Assembly: GCF_000003815.2 (NCBI RefSeq)
Contig: NC_049991.1
Coordinates: 18,067,347-18,131,346 of the forward strand
Reading direction: 5' to 3'
Length of the DNA stretch: 64,000 nucleotides
Source: Branchiostoma floridae
Taxonomy: Eukaryota > Chordata > Leptocardii > Amphioxiformes > Branchiostomatidae
A program made the translations under genes and the position numbers. The notes beneath the pieces are model-generated. The model was not told the DNA's origin and did not search any database. It saw nothing but the letters and a program-made list of their open reading frames with translations. This document shows, piece after piece, positions 21,181-32,812 of the stretch. Every line of letters starts with the position of its first letter. The stretch's first letter is position 1.

Positions 21181-22944
21181 ATTTCACACCGCATTCGTCC
21201 CTGAGCAAGACATCTAGAGCCGCGTAGGTCCCATTTAAGAACTTTTATTCAGCCTGTCACCCTAGATAAATCTTTAGCGCATTCTTCTATTTACTTGATT
21301 TATGTTTTATTACCTACTTGCTTTGTGGTTCTGCGTTTTAATCAACGCCCACTAGTATTTCAACACCCACTTTTATTTTAGCACCCACTTGTATTACACA
21401 GAAAATCCTCTCCTCCGTCGACGTGTCGTCACAAAGCACTGTCACCAGACGTTTCGCTTCTGCAGGTATTACACGGTAATAATTTCCATACACGACTTCA
21501 TCTCTCACACTTTGATCAGCCGACCTATCGGGGAACCGCGGCGGACGCCGCATGCCGACAGAAACAGAATGATTCATCATGCTCGCCCGGCCCCTCCCTT
21601 CGCCTGCTGATAAGATTAAAGCCCATTAGGTGAGAGGAAATTGGGTGGGACATGCCTGGCGGTTTGGCTTTGTGGAACTTCCCGTTCTTAAACTGCTGAC
21701 CTTAATGGATTCGCTGACCAAGGGAACCCAAATCCCCATCGACCTTTTCGATAAAACACTGACGGTTGTTGAATAAAGATGTCTGCTCTTATGAAACCCA
21801 CGACTTTGGCTAAAACCTCCTTTCTACTTGACGGCAATCACTGAGCGACCCTGCGAAGATCAAAATGTTGATTTGTAACAACCTTGATTTTTCAATTAGA
21901 AAGGAAAGCAGGACTTAAAAGTCCAGAACACACACAGAAGGTGCAAAAATACGTTCTTTGTCTATGAAATTCGTTCAGTGAATAATCAAGTCTTTGGTCT
22001 TTCAGAGATCACAGCACGGTCGGAGGATCTGGGTAGTGGAAAAGGGCAGTTACTTCAGGATTCTGAAGAGCGCGTCAATACCACTCGACTTAAATGCACT
22101 TCTGCACTTACTCTGTCATCAAGTTCAACCCAATGATCCTTTGCCCTTGCCAAAAATAAAGGTGTTCCTAAATACTATGTTTTGAAGTATAAATCACTTA
22201 CTAATAAATGCATTAAAAGTTAAACAGCCAGAATGACTCCAGTGCTGCGCTCCCCGCAAAGGTGGCGATCTTTATTGCCAAAACTGAAATAAATTTTATT
22301 TGCAAGTACATGATAGAACCATAGGAGACATGTATGTGAAAATATACAGTGTAACAGTAGATTACTCCATTACTAGTGTTGATTATCAAGACAATTTGAC
22401 TGGGATTTCTTTTTCGGGAAAAGGAGGAGGACAAAAATTCCAATTTCCCCATATAATGTGTTGGTTCTGTACTCATAAGTGAAAACTTTCACAACTACAA
22501 CCAACATTTTTGCATACCTTTAGTGTAAGCTGCTAATTTGTGTCATGAACACAAACCATTGCATTGATTTGATATTGAAAGGTTGAAATAAATCTCCCAT
22601 GCCGTTAGGTTGATATATGTGTGGTAGAGTTCATCAATCTCAATTAGACCATGACCTGTTCTGGATTGTGGGGGTGGTATAACAATGCATTTATCTTTTC
22701 ATCAGTGCTTCAAGTAGGTACTGATAGTGAGGATGAAATATTTTGAGTTCCATTTGTAAGAATTTGGTTATTGGTTATTGGGTGGGCCGACTACAATATC
22801 TTGGCAGCCAGGGGCTGAATCGCGAGGAGCTTACAATAGGCGGGGCTAAATCACAAGGGTCTGGAGCGAGCTGCCATTCGGCGCCACTCAGGTGACCTCA
22901 ATAAGATAGTATTTGCCCCAGGTGCGGCCATGGGACTGTAGTTT
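21181..22944. other. Mostly unassigned DNA; possible regulatory block 21480-21790
   Basis: The block 21480-21790 is GC-balanced, non-repetitive and lacks a long frame, which fits conserved non-coding DNA, on composition only. Around 21952-21976 is the TTCTTTGTCTATGAAATTCG word shared with several MITEs. 22780-22944 may be the tail of a SINE continuing across the piggyBac-like insertion. Confidence 0.35.
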
Positions 22945-22948
22945 TTAA

Positions 22949-23920
22949 CCCTCAAACACCAGAGTGGGGTCCATTTGGACCCCAGGCGTACATTTTGAAG
23001 TGCCATTTAAACATTTTTGACCTGAAGAAAAAATCCTTCCGTGACTTTGTCAGTCAACATGTCTTATACCTTCTCCCAAGTTTTCGCAAAGATTGGTACA
23101 ATAATGTGGAAATTATAAAGAAAGTTTGTGTTCAGTCCCCCTGGGGTCCAAATGGACCCCAGCAAAAATGTGCAGTTTTTAAAACAAACTTTGGAGACTA
23201 ACTCCCTAACCACTTACAGTATGACTACCAAACTTTCAGACAATACTAAGAATGTAAACCTAAATCATCAAAAAAATTTCTGTGTCATCAACATGTAATG
23301 TGACGACATTATGACGTCATTTGCCTAATCAGGGCGGCCATTTTGGATTATGACCAATGACGTCATGAAATTAGCATGAATTATAAATTTTAAGTCATTA
23401 AAACTACATTGAATTTCATAGAATTTAATTGTTGTCAGAAAACAGGTGTAGTTTACCAAGAAAACCTTGTTTAAATTGAAATTGTCAAATTTTGGCAAAA
23501 ATATGCCTGTTATAATATGGTTGCCATGGCAACCCCCAAAAATTATAAACTTACTTTATTAACCAAAAACTTTTGCAAACAATATTTTGTGTTAAATTAC
23601 CAAGTTTCGTAGCTTTAGCTCTAGCCGTTCATGAGTTATGCGACAAAAATGTTGCTGAGGGCCTCAAAATTCCCCTATCTGGTCGGAATAGGTTTAGTGC
23701 AAAACGTGGTCCTTCTGAACTTTTGCATAAATTATGATAATGAGTTGGAATTAGCAACACCTTAACATCTCAAAATCTTCCTCTTACATTGACGAAGCAA
23801 TGTATATACAATGATCGCCGATAAGAAATGGTACTGAGATTTTATGAACAAAACATTTTGGGGTCCGTTTGGACCCCACTCGGTCATTTTAGTCGCAAAA
23901 AAAGGTCGGGTGCTTGAGGG
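22949..23920. mobile_element. Non-autonomous piggyBac-like element
   Basis: TTAA target duplications (22945-22948 and 23921-23924) flank matching termini CCCTCAAACACC and GGTGCTTGAGGG. TTAA duplication plus CCC-starting TIRs is the piggyBac signature. Subterminal palindromes of GGGGTCC...GGACCCC type occur near both ends and once internally (around 23140). No transposase frame is present in the 972 bp. Confidence 0.9.
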
Positions 23921-23939
23921 TTAAACCACTCACACCGCA

Positions 23940-24197
23940 CCATCGCACGTGTGGTGGGTTCTCAATTAACGTGCCTGGGGTATGGCTCTCCCCAGACACG
24001 GGACCTCCATTTAACGTCCTATCCGAGGGACGGCCCTTGCCGAAGCTAAGTACTTATTTTCACCTGAGTAGAGTGAGAAAAGTCGTGTAAAGTGCCTTTC
24101 CCAAGGACACAAGATTAGTGACACGGCAACCGGATTCGAACTCGAAACCTCTCGGTCCCCAGGCAAACACACTGCCGCTGCGCCACACGCCACACTG
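23940..24197 (-). mobile_element. tRNA-derived SINE (minus strand)
   Basis: Read on the minus strand, an A box (TGGCGCAGCGG, 24175-24185) and B box (AGTTCGAATCC, about 24132-24142) precede GTGTCCTTGGGAAAGGCACT and TTTACACGACTTTTCTCAC. These match the SINE at 26115. The 3' region runs toward the piggyBac-like element, which may have inserted into or beside its tail. Confidence 0.85.
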
Positions 24198-24771
24198 TAG
24201 TAATCAGCAAAGAATGTATCTACTGTGTAATGGGAGACCTGTTAAAGATTGTTTGTAATCAAATGTATTTAATTGTATCGAAGATTTTACCCTAGTATGT
24301 GCTAGAGATTTTGCTACTAACGCAAAATACGAACGTGTGGGCGAAAGTTTGGTATGCCCTGGTGTAGATGCTACAGTTTGACCAGGCTATCATTTGAAGC
24401 TATATCAAAGAATCAAACTACGCATGCAGCACTGGGAGAAAGCTTCCGTCCAGGTATCATAACGGAATTTCTAAATAGAAAGGCTGTTTTCTCATACGAA
24501 GTTCTTGGATAAAGTGCCAGGTTTGCATAAATACAAAATAAAGAATATAAAAGGCATGGTAGAAACAGGCATGTAACAGTGACGATTGTAATTCGGAAAA
24601 ATGCAAAATCTGGTCATTACTTTTAAAATCTAACAAACCAGCAAAAATCGTCTTTATTTTCTTCGTCAAAATACGTCACCTGATATCTTAAAATTGAAAT
24701 TCATATGCCTCCTTGTATGCTATAAAGAGCAGAATATCACTACACTGGTTCACAGTAAAGTTAGTCCTTCC
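24198..24771. other. Unassigned AT-rich DNA
   Basis: No feature recognised. Confidence 0.4.
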
Positions 24772-24977
24772 GCGGTCACATAGGTCGTGCGATCATCGTA
24801 CTATCGCTAACGTGGGGCATTTTGGGGGACAAAATGTACGTCTTCTGCATAGTTCAACTGCCTTGGTACACAAAATGCTGTTTTGGATCCATGTTGATGG
24901 TTGGTTCTGTCACAGCCTGCTTGAAAATCCTATGGCACCAAAATCGCACGACAATCGCACGACCTATTTGTGACCGC
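24772..24977. mobile_element. MITE with GCGGTCACA(AA)TAGGTCGTGCGAT ends
   Basis: The left end GCGGTCACATAGGTCGTGC is mirrored at the right by GCACGACCTATTTGTGACCGC. The right arm repeats the ATCGCACGAC word. No coding content; superfamily not determined. Confidence 0.85.
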
Positions 24978-25005
24978 GCCCTTGGTTGAGCTAGTCTCTT
25001 CCTTA

Positions 25006-25821
25006 TACCCCCTTCACATTATATACGATCTTCGGACGTTCTTCGCGATCGCAGGAAGGTCGGCTGATTTTAAGATCTTAAGATGGTCTTGCGTATTTTT
25101 CGCCTCAAAACTGTCCCCCTCACATATACGCGAGGCTCGTGAGATCGACGGTGAATAAATCTATGATAATAAACCTCCCATGATCTCTTGCATGCGGACA
25201 AGGTAACACAAAACGTTCCTCAAAAAAGGCAAGAGATCAATAAATGTTGCTTATTTTGTTGTCGGAATCTTTTTAACCAATGAATGGAATGCGCGGGCAT
25301 AATAGAAATGACGCAAGAAAAGAAAGTGTGTCACAAAGCCAGCCTACATACTGCCACAGGGGCCACAATGTTAGAATTACCCTCACATTCCCAGAAATTC
25401 AATATTTGCAAACAAACGGAAGTCGGGCGAACGTCGCCCGAACGTTGCCCAACTGACGGGCGTTCGCCATCCGATTTGCGCTCGATGATTAATAACTATG
25501 TCTTTGCTCGCCTATCGGTCTTCAATCGTTGGATTGACGCAAGACTATTGACCGATACCCTTGCAAGGTACACACGATTTGTACGCACAATCTGCGACTC
25601 GGTAACGAGCTGTGCGATTTTGGAGATTTCCTTCGACTAGTCGCATATGTTAAGAACATGTTTCGCTGCACCGCGACCGTCGTAAGACTCCTGAAAACTG
25701 CCGGCGATCCGTAAAAATCGCAAGATGATCGTGAGAACACCGGACGTCTTACTCACGAAAATGTCATTCAGAGTTCGTAAACTAGTCTTCCGATCGAATC
25801 GCGCCTATTGTGAAGGGGGTA
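25006..25821. mobile_element. Non-autonomous Harbinger-like element
   Basis: Termini TACCCCCTTCACA and TGTGAAGGGGGTA form a perfect 13-bp inverted repeat flanked on both sides by TTA (25003-25005, 25822-25824). A 3-bp TWA duplication is characteristic of PIF/Harbinger. The interior (816 bp) has CG-rich inverted words (CGGGCGAACG) and no transposase. Confidence 0.8.
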
Positions 25822-26114
25822 TTAGGGACAAGGGATGACAGTTCAATACTAATTATGTATTCAGGAGCCCTGAGTGGCCTTCAGGTTCTGTGACGTAGAC
25901 GTATTTTGAAAGTATAAAGCTACCTCATGCAGCTGAACAGCATTTATCGTTCCACACGTGTTCATTACCTCCATGGCAAAGACGTTCTTGAGGATGGACA
26001 AATTGGCCTTGGAAAAACATGTGTGTCCGGGAGAACCTCATTAGAACGTAGCTTCATGGTTCCTTTAGAAAACTATGACTAAAGGAGAAGAGGACGAGTT
26101 GAAAGTGAATGGTT

Positions 26115-26300
26115 GTCGGGCGTGGTGTAACTGGTAGAGCGTTTGGCTCGGAATCTAGAGGTCCTGAGTTCGATCCCCGCCGTGACCCCGGCGTTGTGCC
26201 CTTGGGAAAGGCGCTTTACACGACTTTCCTCACTTCAACCAGGTGTAAAAATGGGTACCTGGCTTCGGTCGGGGAAGTGAAAGACTATCTTTACCTTTCG
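26115..26300 (+). mobile_element. tRNA-derived SINE
   Basis: A box TGGTGTAACTGG (26123-26134), B box GAGTTCGATCC (26166-26176), then TTGTGCCCTTGGGAAAGGCG, TTTACACGACTTTCCTCAC and CAGGTGTAAAAATGGGTACC. It is the best preserved of the SINE copies here. The tRNA-like head lacks a complete acceptor stem. Confidence 0.88.
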
Positions 26301-27792
26301 TCTGTACCGTGTATGTGGCACTGTTAACATGTAAGTTACAAAAGGGGGCATTGGTGTTACTTCCCCCAAACTTTAACCCTCTTGCGTCTTGTGTGCAGCA
26401 CATCTATCGGCAATGGGGAAAAACCGGCAAATGCTTAACAAACAGTCTCAGGATGTCACGTAACCTCCGTCTGCCATGTCACACAGGCTAAGGCTCACTG
26501 TTGTTAGCCAACTTTCTGATCCGTATACCGCATAAAGTACACATATATCAAGAGTGCAAGAAGAAAGGGACTAATAATCTATACGCAGACTTTGTAAATT
26601 GCTCAAACACGACTTCAAGTCACCTGCCACTGGGCATTTTTGTGCGTGGTTGGACCGGATTTTCTCGGCGGTGGGCGAATCCTGCTCCGAATGAATTTGT
26701 AGTCCTCTCCGATGTTGTAGTGAGAGTCCCCGGGGCCAGGCGCGGCGATTAAAGGTTGTATGGACAGGTGAGGATGTACAGGTGGTTAATGAGAGCACGT
26801 GGACTGCTTCAGACAAGGTGTCGCCTCTCACGTGCCTCAATTATAATAGCAAGAGGCTGCGTCTAAGGCACAGCGTTTTAATTCAAGCAACGTCACACAT
26901 GGTTATTACCTTAATTACAGCCACTGAGATCTAAAGGAAAACGTATGTTGAAACCACAAAGCATTGAAAAGTCTGTTCAGAAGAGCCTCATTAACAACAT
27001 GGCTTATTGGTTCCCGCAGAAAACTAACCACACTCTCCATGCACGATGCTTACAGAGCTCACACTGCACCCAAGCCCGTTACGCGTTTTTGTTTCTTCCA
27101 CTGTTTTGCATTACAAAAGAATAGATACGAATCATTCACCAGTGACATTGCAAGGCCGGAGGCAGCATGGCCTTCTTGATAACATTATGTTGAAAAATAT
27201 GAGCTTAAAGTTGTTGTTTTTTATTGGTAAACATATCAAAGAACAAGACAAAGTGGTAGCAGAGCTAATATCATCATCACCACTGGGGCATTTAAGAATA
27301 AAATAGACAAAGGACAATATTTTAAAGGAAAATGTTTAATCAATTTGGAAACGTTTGGTCTCATGTATATATGACTGGGTAAGCTGCATAATATTGCTTT
27401 TTGTTTCCTTTGATAAAGAGGGTGAACCCCTGAGTAAAAGTTAAGTTAGGGCTGGATCAGACAAGCTTAAAGTTATTGCTGCAAGCTTCGCCAGGAAAAC
27501 AAGCATCAGAGTATTATCATTCTTTTTTTTAATTTGGCCATGTCATGATCAACGCCTCAAATTCACTTGTATTGTCTTAAGCTTAGCTTTATTTTTGTTA
27601 GCAGAGCTAGCCTTGTTTAATGATAGCCAAAGGCTATATGAACAGCCTCTGTGGTGTGTTTCGAACAATATATGAATAAATAAAAGGTGGAGGTGGTCGC
27701 ACTTCTCCTTTTTTTGACTGGTAATTTCTTCGTACATCAATATTTCATATATTAGATCAACATTCTTATCTGTACACGGAATGGTAAGCTTA
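26301..27792. other. Unassigned DNA; possible regulatory block 26590-26910
   Basis: 26590-26910 is GC-balanced, non-repetitive and carries two CACGTG words and a GTACAGGTGG word, which could be bHLH sites. The rest is AT-rich with nothing recognised. Confidence 0.3.
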
Positions 27793-28004
27793 TATTGTAA
27801 ATGTATTTAAGTTCGCGGGTATTTGATTTCGCCGTAGTGGGAAAAAGGACTTTTCGCGGTGGATTTAAGTTCGCGATAACACCATAGACTGCAATCTAAT
27901 ATCATAATAGAAAAATGTTCGCGGTGGTTTTAAATTCGCGGTGAAGTGGTCACCGCGAAAACCACGAACATTAGTCCACCGCGAACATTTCTGCATTTAC
28001 AGTA
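27793..28004. mobile_element. TTCGCGG palindromic MITE, copy B
   Basis: TATTGTAAATGTATTTAAG at the left and CTGCATTTACAGTA at the right, with GTTCGCGG/CCGCGAAC words throughout. Same family as copy A, in the opposite overall arm order. Confidence 0.9.
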
Positions 28005-29092
28005 TTTTGCCCAGTGCAATCTTTTATCAGATTAGACTGGCCACAAAAATGTAAAGGGTGAAATGTTTTTAATCTCTAATCATTTTACCAATGCATGCAT
28101 ATGCATACGTGATGTCGTAAAATATTAATCAAATAAATGGATGTCGCTTTTAAAGATCCGCTCGGTTAAAAGCTGTATGTATATGTTATTGCTTTTCTGT
28201 GCATAGACATGTGTAATATTGCTTACCTACAGCATTCGGTAAAAATTGAAATGTATACGGCCACTTGATGGGAAAAACAACACGTGGATATATTTCAGAA
28301 ACATTGATATATATCGTCTATATCGTCATGATAGATGGACTGAGATAGAAATCTCACATTGTGTCACATTTGATACGATCGCTTCGATTCACATGCAAAG
28401 GAAGATTTATCTATTTTTTCTTCTATTTTTCAGACAACTGGATAGCCCATTCAATCCTAGTGAATCGATTTTCAAGGGGGCTGGTAAACAATGGAGTTAT
28501 CATCATGAGTTACTTCATTCGAAATTGAATTTAAATTCTGATATATTCATGAATCAAACTGACATAACTTTATTTACTGTTATTAGAGCAGCGCAGCTGG
28601 CTAGTTATCACAACTTGTACATATATGATGTAATAGTAACAGAAAACAACCATAGTTGAGTCATTGTACAAAATTGAAGAATGAACAAGAATATTGTTCC
28701 CTGCTTTATCACTAAGAATATTGTTAATGTTTCATTATCCTTCCAATGCCAAATTCCATTGGTAATGTTTTTGTAATAGCCACATTCTAGTTACATGTAG
28801 GCAGCCTTGGCTGTGCGTGCTGAACAACCAAACCAATAAACAGACACAGTATTTGTATCAGGGTTGATGAATTAATGTTGTCGTAACTAGTCACCATGAC
28901 AGACCCTGCCCACCTTGGAACTTACAGAGGAAATCCTGACGGCCTGGCATTATGCTGACATTTCGGCAAAAAGACAGGATAGGGTTTTCCCTGTTACGAA
29001 TACAACCCTCTGATAACCCTTGATAAACCGGCAGCGCTTATCCGTCATGTGGTAAATTGGGCGGATAACTCAACAGTAAGATCGACAAGGTC
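28005..29092. other. Unassigned DNA with one orphan plus-strand frame
   Basis: The frame at 28246-28659 (137 codons) is AT-rich with no recognisable domain, and its codon content looks like chance. No other structure is evident. Confidence 0.35.
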
Positions 29093-29255
29093 ATGGACCG
29101 ATCCCAAAACTCCTGCACCTGTTCGATCATGGTTATATTTCAAACACCATCGTAAAAAAACATTTCTGTCCAATGGGGCAGTTTGTGACGGAGGTGTTCG
29201 ATATAGAATAGGGGGTTCTATCCGTTCGATATGCCGTTCGACAGGATCGGTCCAT
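29093..29255. mobile_element. Palindromic MITE with ATGGACCGATCC ends, copy 2
   Basis: Same termini and interior words (GTTCGATCATGGTT, GACGGAGGTGTTCG, GAATAGGGGGTTCTAT) as copy 1 at 3531-3676, with a slightly longer centre containing GGGGCAGTTTGTGACGG. Confidence 0.9.
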
Positions 29256-29509
29256 TGGATAGATATGTACAGTGACGTAGGTGTCGTCATGGTGCCAGAG
29301 TTTGCTACATTGCTGAACCGCAAGGGTGTATGGAGAATGACAGGGGCTATGTGCAATATTCAACCTTACAGTATAGTTCTTTACACAACCATTTTATGAA
29401 TAGTACCTGCTGACGTTTCGCTGCCTATCAGACATCGTACTCAGAGCTTCCAACTGGAGTTCTGCTTTCCGCCGCTATATGTAGCCAATATACGTGGCGT
29501 TATTTTTCC

Positions 29510-29640
29510 GAATTTTTTTATAATTTAAATATTGCGTAATACGTAAAAATGGCGACAAAATGAACCAAAAGTAATAAAATTCGTTCTTTATTTCTGAAAT
29601 TTATTATTTCTGAGTCCCTGTCCCTGTGTAGTCTCAGTGA
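29510..29640 (+). repeat. Module shared with the 31.5-kb and 8.6-kb MITEs
   Basis: TTGCGTAATACG followed by TTCGTTCTTTATTTCTGAAA matches the interior of the MITEs at 31538-31782 and 8593-8837. The terminal repeats of those elements are not evident here. Confidence 0.55.
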
Positions 29641-29851
29641 GGTCGCCGCACTATTTGGATGAGATGATTGATTTTGTGCTACGTCGTGTATTTTGAACAT
29701 TATATGAACCACGTAGAAGTACTTGGTTTCCTCTTTCGTCAAAGAGTTTTTAATTTGGGGTCTGCCAGTTGGTTGGTTTGTCGTCAGCATACGCTGGAAG
29801 TTACAGAAATCTGACACGAAAGCTGGCGATGTCAAAAGGATAATTACGGTA

Positions 29852-29975
29852 TCAGGCGCTTATGCGGTTTTTGTTGATACTGTAGTATATGCTGTGTTTT
29901 TAGAGATTTTGAGAGGCGCTCAAGCGGATAACGTTAGTACTGCAGCATATCCTGTGTTATTTAGGATTCTGAGAG
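29852..29975 (+). repeat. Two-copy ~68-75-bp tandem repeat
   Basis: GATACTGTAGTATATGCTGTG...GAGAGGCGCT is followed by GTACTGCAGCATATCCTGTG...GAGAGGCAGT. It is a short diverged tandem duplication. Confidence 0.7.
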
Positions 29976-30332
29976 GCAGTTGCACGTGCTGTATAGTACG
30001 TACGTTGCAAGAATGCTTTGCGCGCCCCCTGGCGCTATGCCTAATAATTGCTTCATACTGAAACACCAGTATACCGCAATTTTCAGCTAGCGACAATAAA
30101 CATAAAAATCTTATAATTTTTTAAAGTCTTACTCTCAAAATATTTCAATCTCTCAATATATTCCAAAATATTTTTTTGATTATGCGATAAAATATGTACT
30201 CAAACAACTGGATGTGTAAATATATCCAGTTGCTTGAGTAATTTAATTTAACTATCATCAACGTTAAAGAATGATACCTGCAGAAGCACAATGCAATCTC
30301 ATGCTTGAATTACGTGCAAACAGACTGTTTCT

Positions 30333-30610
30333 AAGGCCCCCATTCCACTGAGACGGTAAGAGCGCAGCGAGAGCTCGTTGGGAATGCTGTAAGAAATTTC
30401 GTTCTTTATCTCTGAAATCCGTTAAGTAATCTTTCGAATCTTTGGCCGTCCTTTGAAGTTGCTGATATTTGAGTTTTTCGTCGCCAAGAGCGCGCTTGGG
30501 TCGCTGGAGACATTTAACTAGAGCTGCTTTTTCTGGCATCGCGGCGCTCTCGCAAATTTGCCATCGTAGCGAGAGCGCCGTGAGAGCGCCGTCAAGTGGA
30601 ATGTCCACTT
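30333..30610. mobile_element. MITE with CATTCCACT terminal inverted repeats
   Basis: The left end AAGGCCCCCATTCCACTGAG is mirrored by the right end (inverse AAGTGGACATTCCACTTGAC). GAGAGCGCC words lie just inside both ends. It contains TTTCGTTCTTTATCTCTGAAA. It sits in one copy of a duplicated sequence whose other copy (about 30840-30950) lacks it, which gives an approximate empty site. Confidence 0.75.
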
Positions 30611-31537
30611 AACAGGTGCTGGGAGATATTTGCCAGGCGATAGCAATGGTTACCGCCAGGTGGCGCCTTTGATATCAAACTACCTAGTAACTGTGTGTTC
30701 AGTCCTATGGTCAACATTCCTGACCACTTAGAATTCATACCAAATCCAACTTTTGGGGGTATTTAAAAAAAATCACACTCTCCCTTCAGTTTTGGATTTC
30801 CCAGAAGATGCCATCCATAAAACCAAATCAACATGGCCTTATGCTTGAAATACGTGTAACAGGTTTAGTAGTGGGAGCCATTTGCCATGAGGTAACAATT
30901 ATGGTGGTTACCGCTATATGGCGCCTTTGACCTCAAAATGCACTGATTTAAGTGATAGGAACAGATCCAGATGTCAAGAACAGGTCATAGTTTAAGATTT
31001 TCCCCTCAAATACCATGGTAACCATGGTAAAACTTTCAGTGTGTCTTTACAACTAAATATTTTGTATACCTGGTAACTGTTGTAGTGATGTCTGCCCGAA
31101 TACCAATAGGGCATTTTTTTCTTTCTCGATTCTCACGATTAGACTCTAAAAAGCATTTATCGATTGAAGGTTTTCGTCATTCATCCTATACCAGCTTGTC
31201 TCGTTCACGACATTTTGTTTTTTCTATGTATGTTGAATTGTATTTTTACTCAATGTTATTGTGCTTCATGTCTGTGCTTATTTAGCAATTTGTATCAAAC
31301 TGTGTCTAATAGGCAATTTGTGCTTTGCTCGATCCTCAGTAGTTACATGGGAACGAAATAGAACGCAACAGAGCAAAATAGTAAAATAGAAATATATGTA
31401 CAAAATGTGTCTCTCTGTCAGCTTTTGGGTGTGGGTGTGCAAGGAAGATGTGAGAGAAGCTTAGGGAACACATGAATATTCCTGCCTCGGACTGACGCAC
31501 CATGTGCTAATATTACAAAAGAACTAAGAAAATCTCT

Positions 31538-31782
31538 TAGGGTGGTACCTCACTGCACTTGGGGCAGGGTGCGGCACTGCGGAGATCGCTCACTGCGGCA
31601 CTGTTGTAATATTTTCGCCATTTTTTTAAATAATCTAGATATAGGGTAATACGTATGACCTAGAAGGCAACGAAATACACAAAACGGTCAAAAATTTGTT
31701 CTTTTTCTTTGAAGTTCGTAGAGTTATCTACTAACCCTGCAGTGCCTCACCGGTGCCCAAAATGCGGTGAGATACCACCTTT
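31538..31782. mobile_element. MITE with AGGGTGGTACCTCAC terminal inverted repeats
   Basis: The left end TTAGGGTGGTACCTCACTGC mirrors the right end (inverse TAAAGGTGGTATCTCACCGC), both running into a TTGGGGC/TTTGGGC word. The interior holds GGGTAATACG, AACGAAATACACA and TTGTTCTTTTTCTTTGAAG. Confidence 0.8.
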
Positions 31783-32240
31783 ACAGCAGGACAATAAAGA
31801 GGACAGCAAAATGTACGCTATAGTGTACATTTAGGAAAGCGTGGACTGCAACAATGTGACTTATGTAAGTGAATGTTGCAGCTAGTAATGAAAAAAGGGT
31901 TTGTCCCGGCCGATATAATCTGATATTTATCATCTCATCTTCAATGTGTAGGCGTATCATATAACATAATATCATTAGCACATGTGTCATTTACATTGCA
32001 TCAATTCGGCCAATTTTTGTCCTTTCATTTTATCTTTATACTTCATGTAGGATAAGATACAATTACGACAGTTTGTAAGATTATATTTGGTGCAATGGCG
32101 ACGTGAAGACTTGCCTTTGTCTGTTATAAGGGGCTACCTAAGACCAAAGTGCATAAAACCTTCTTTGTATAAGAGATAGCGACTATATTGGTATCCACAA
32201 GGATAGGTCAGGGTCAGAGCGTACTCTGTAAAGCTAATTA
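31783..32240. other. Unassigned DNA
   Basis: No feature recognised. Confidence 0.4.
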
Positions 32241-32576
32241 TAAGGGCACAACCAGCCGTACGTGCAAATACGTGCTGTGTACGTGCCAAAACGTGGGCAA
32301 TCTTTTGGGAGCCGTAAGTGGTAAGTACCGCCTCCGTACGAACTCCTAGGGAATCCGACGGATTTTGGAGCACGCAGACACGACGTAGAACTTTACGTGC
32401 AGACAGAACGTTGTGTGCCATCGGGCTGCGGATTCACCCCCGCACGTGCCTGTACGAGCGACCCTCCCGCCCTGTACAGTCAATGAGCGTCCCCACATTT
32501 TCAGAAATACGTGGCGGACGAAGCCTAAAAAAAACAACCTACGGAAAAATTGCACGTACGGCGGGTTGTGCCCTTA
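32241..32576. mobile_element. MITE with GGGCACAACC ends, copy 2
   Basis: Left TAAGGGCACAACCAGCCGTA and right TACGGCGGGTTGTGCCCTTA. Interior alignment with copy 1 at 1986-2318 is near-continuous, including AAAACGT.GGCAATCTTTT and ACGTTGTGTGCCATCGGGC. Confidence 0.88.
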
Positions 32577-32784
32577 GCTTAAGGGTCGCATAGACTGTCC
32601 CTGAGTTTCCTTTTTAAGGAGGCAGCCGTGGTAGCAGTACGAGTGGCAGTAGAGAGCCCTGGTACTCCAGAGTGATGTCGATCGGTAGTTTAAGTGAGTT
32701 CAGATTGCAGGTGGTCGCTGTGTCTGAGGGAGTAACGTGACTCAGTAGCAGATGCACGGGTTCTGAGTACCAGCGCATGAAGAT

Positions 32785-32812
32785 GTGTGTGTGTGTGGGG
32801 AGGGGGGGGGGG
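32785..32812. repeat. (GT)n followed by poly-G
   Basis: GTGTGTGTGTGTGG then a run of about 11 G. Confidence 0.95.

Noticed and set aside
28246-28659. 137-residue plus-strand frame
   Set aside because: AT-rich, no domain, signal peptide or splice context; it fits chance.
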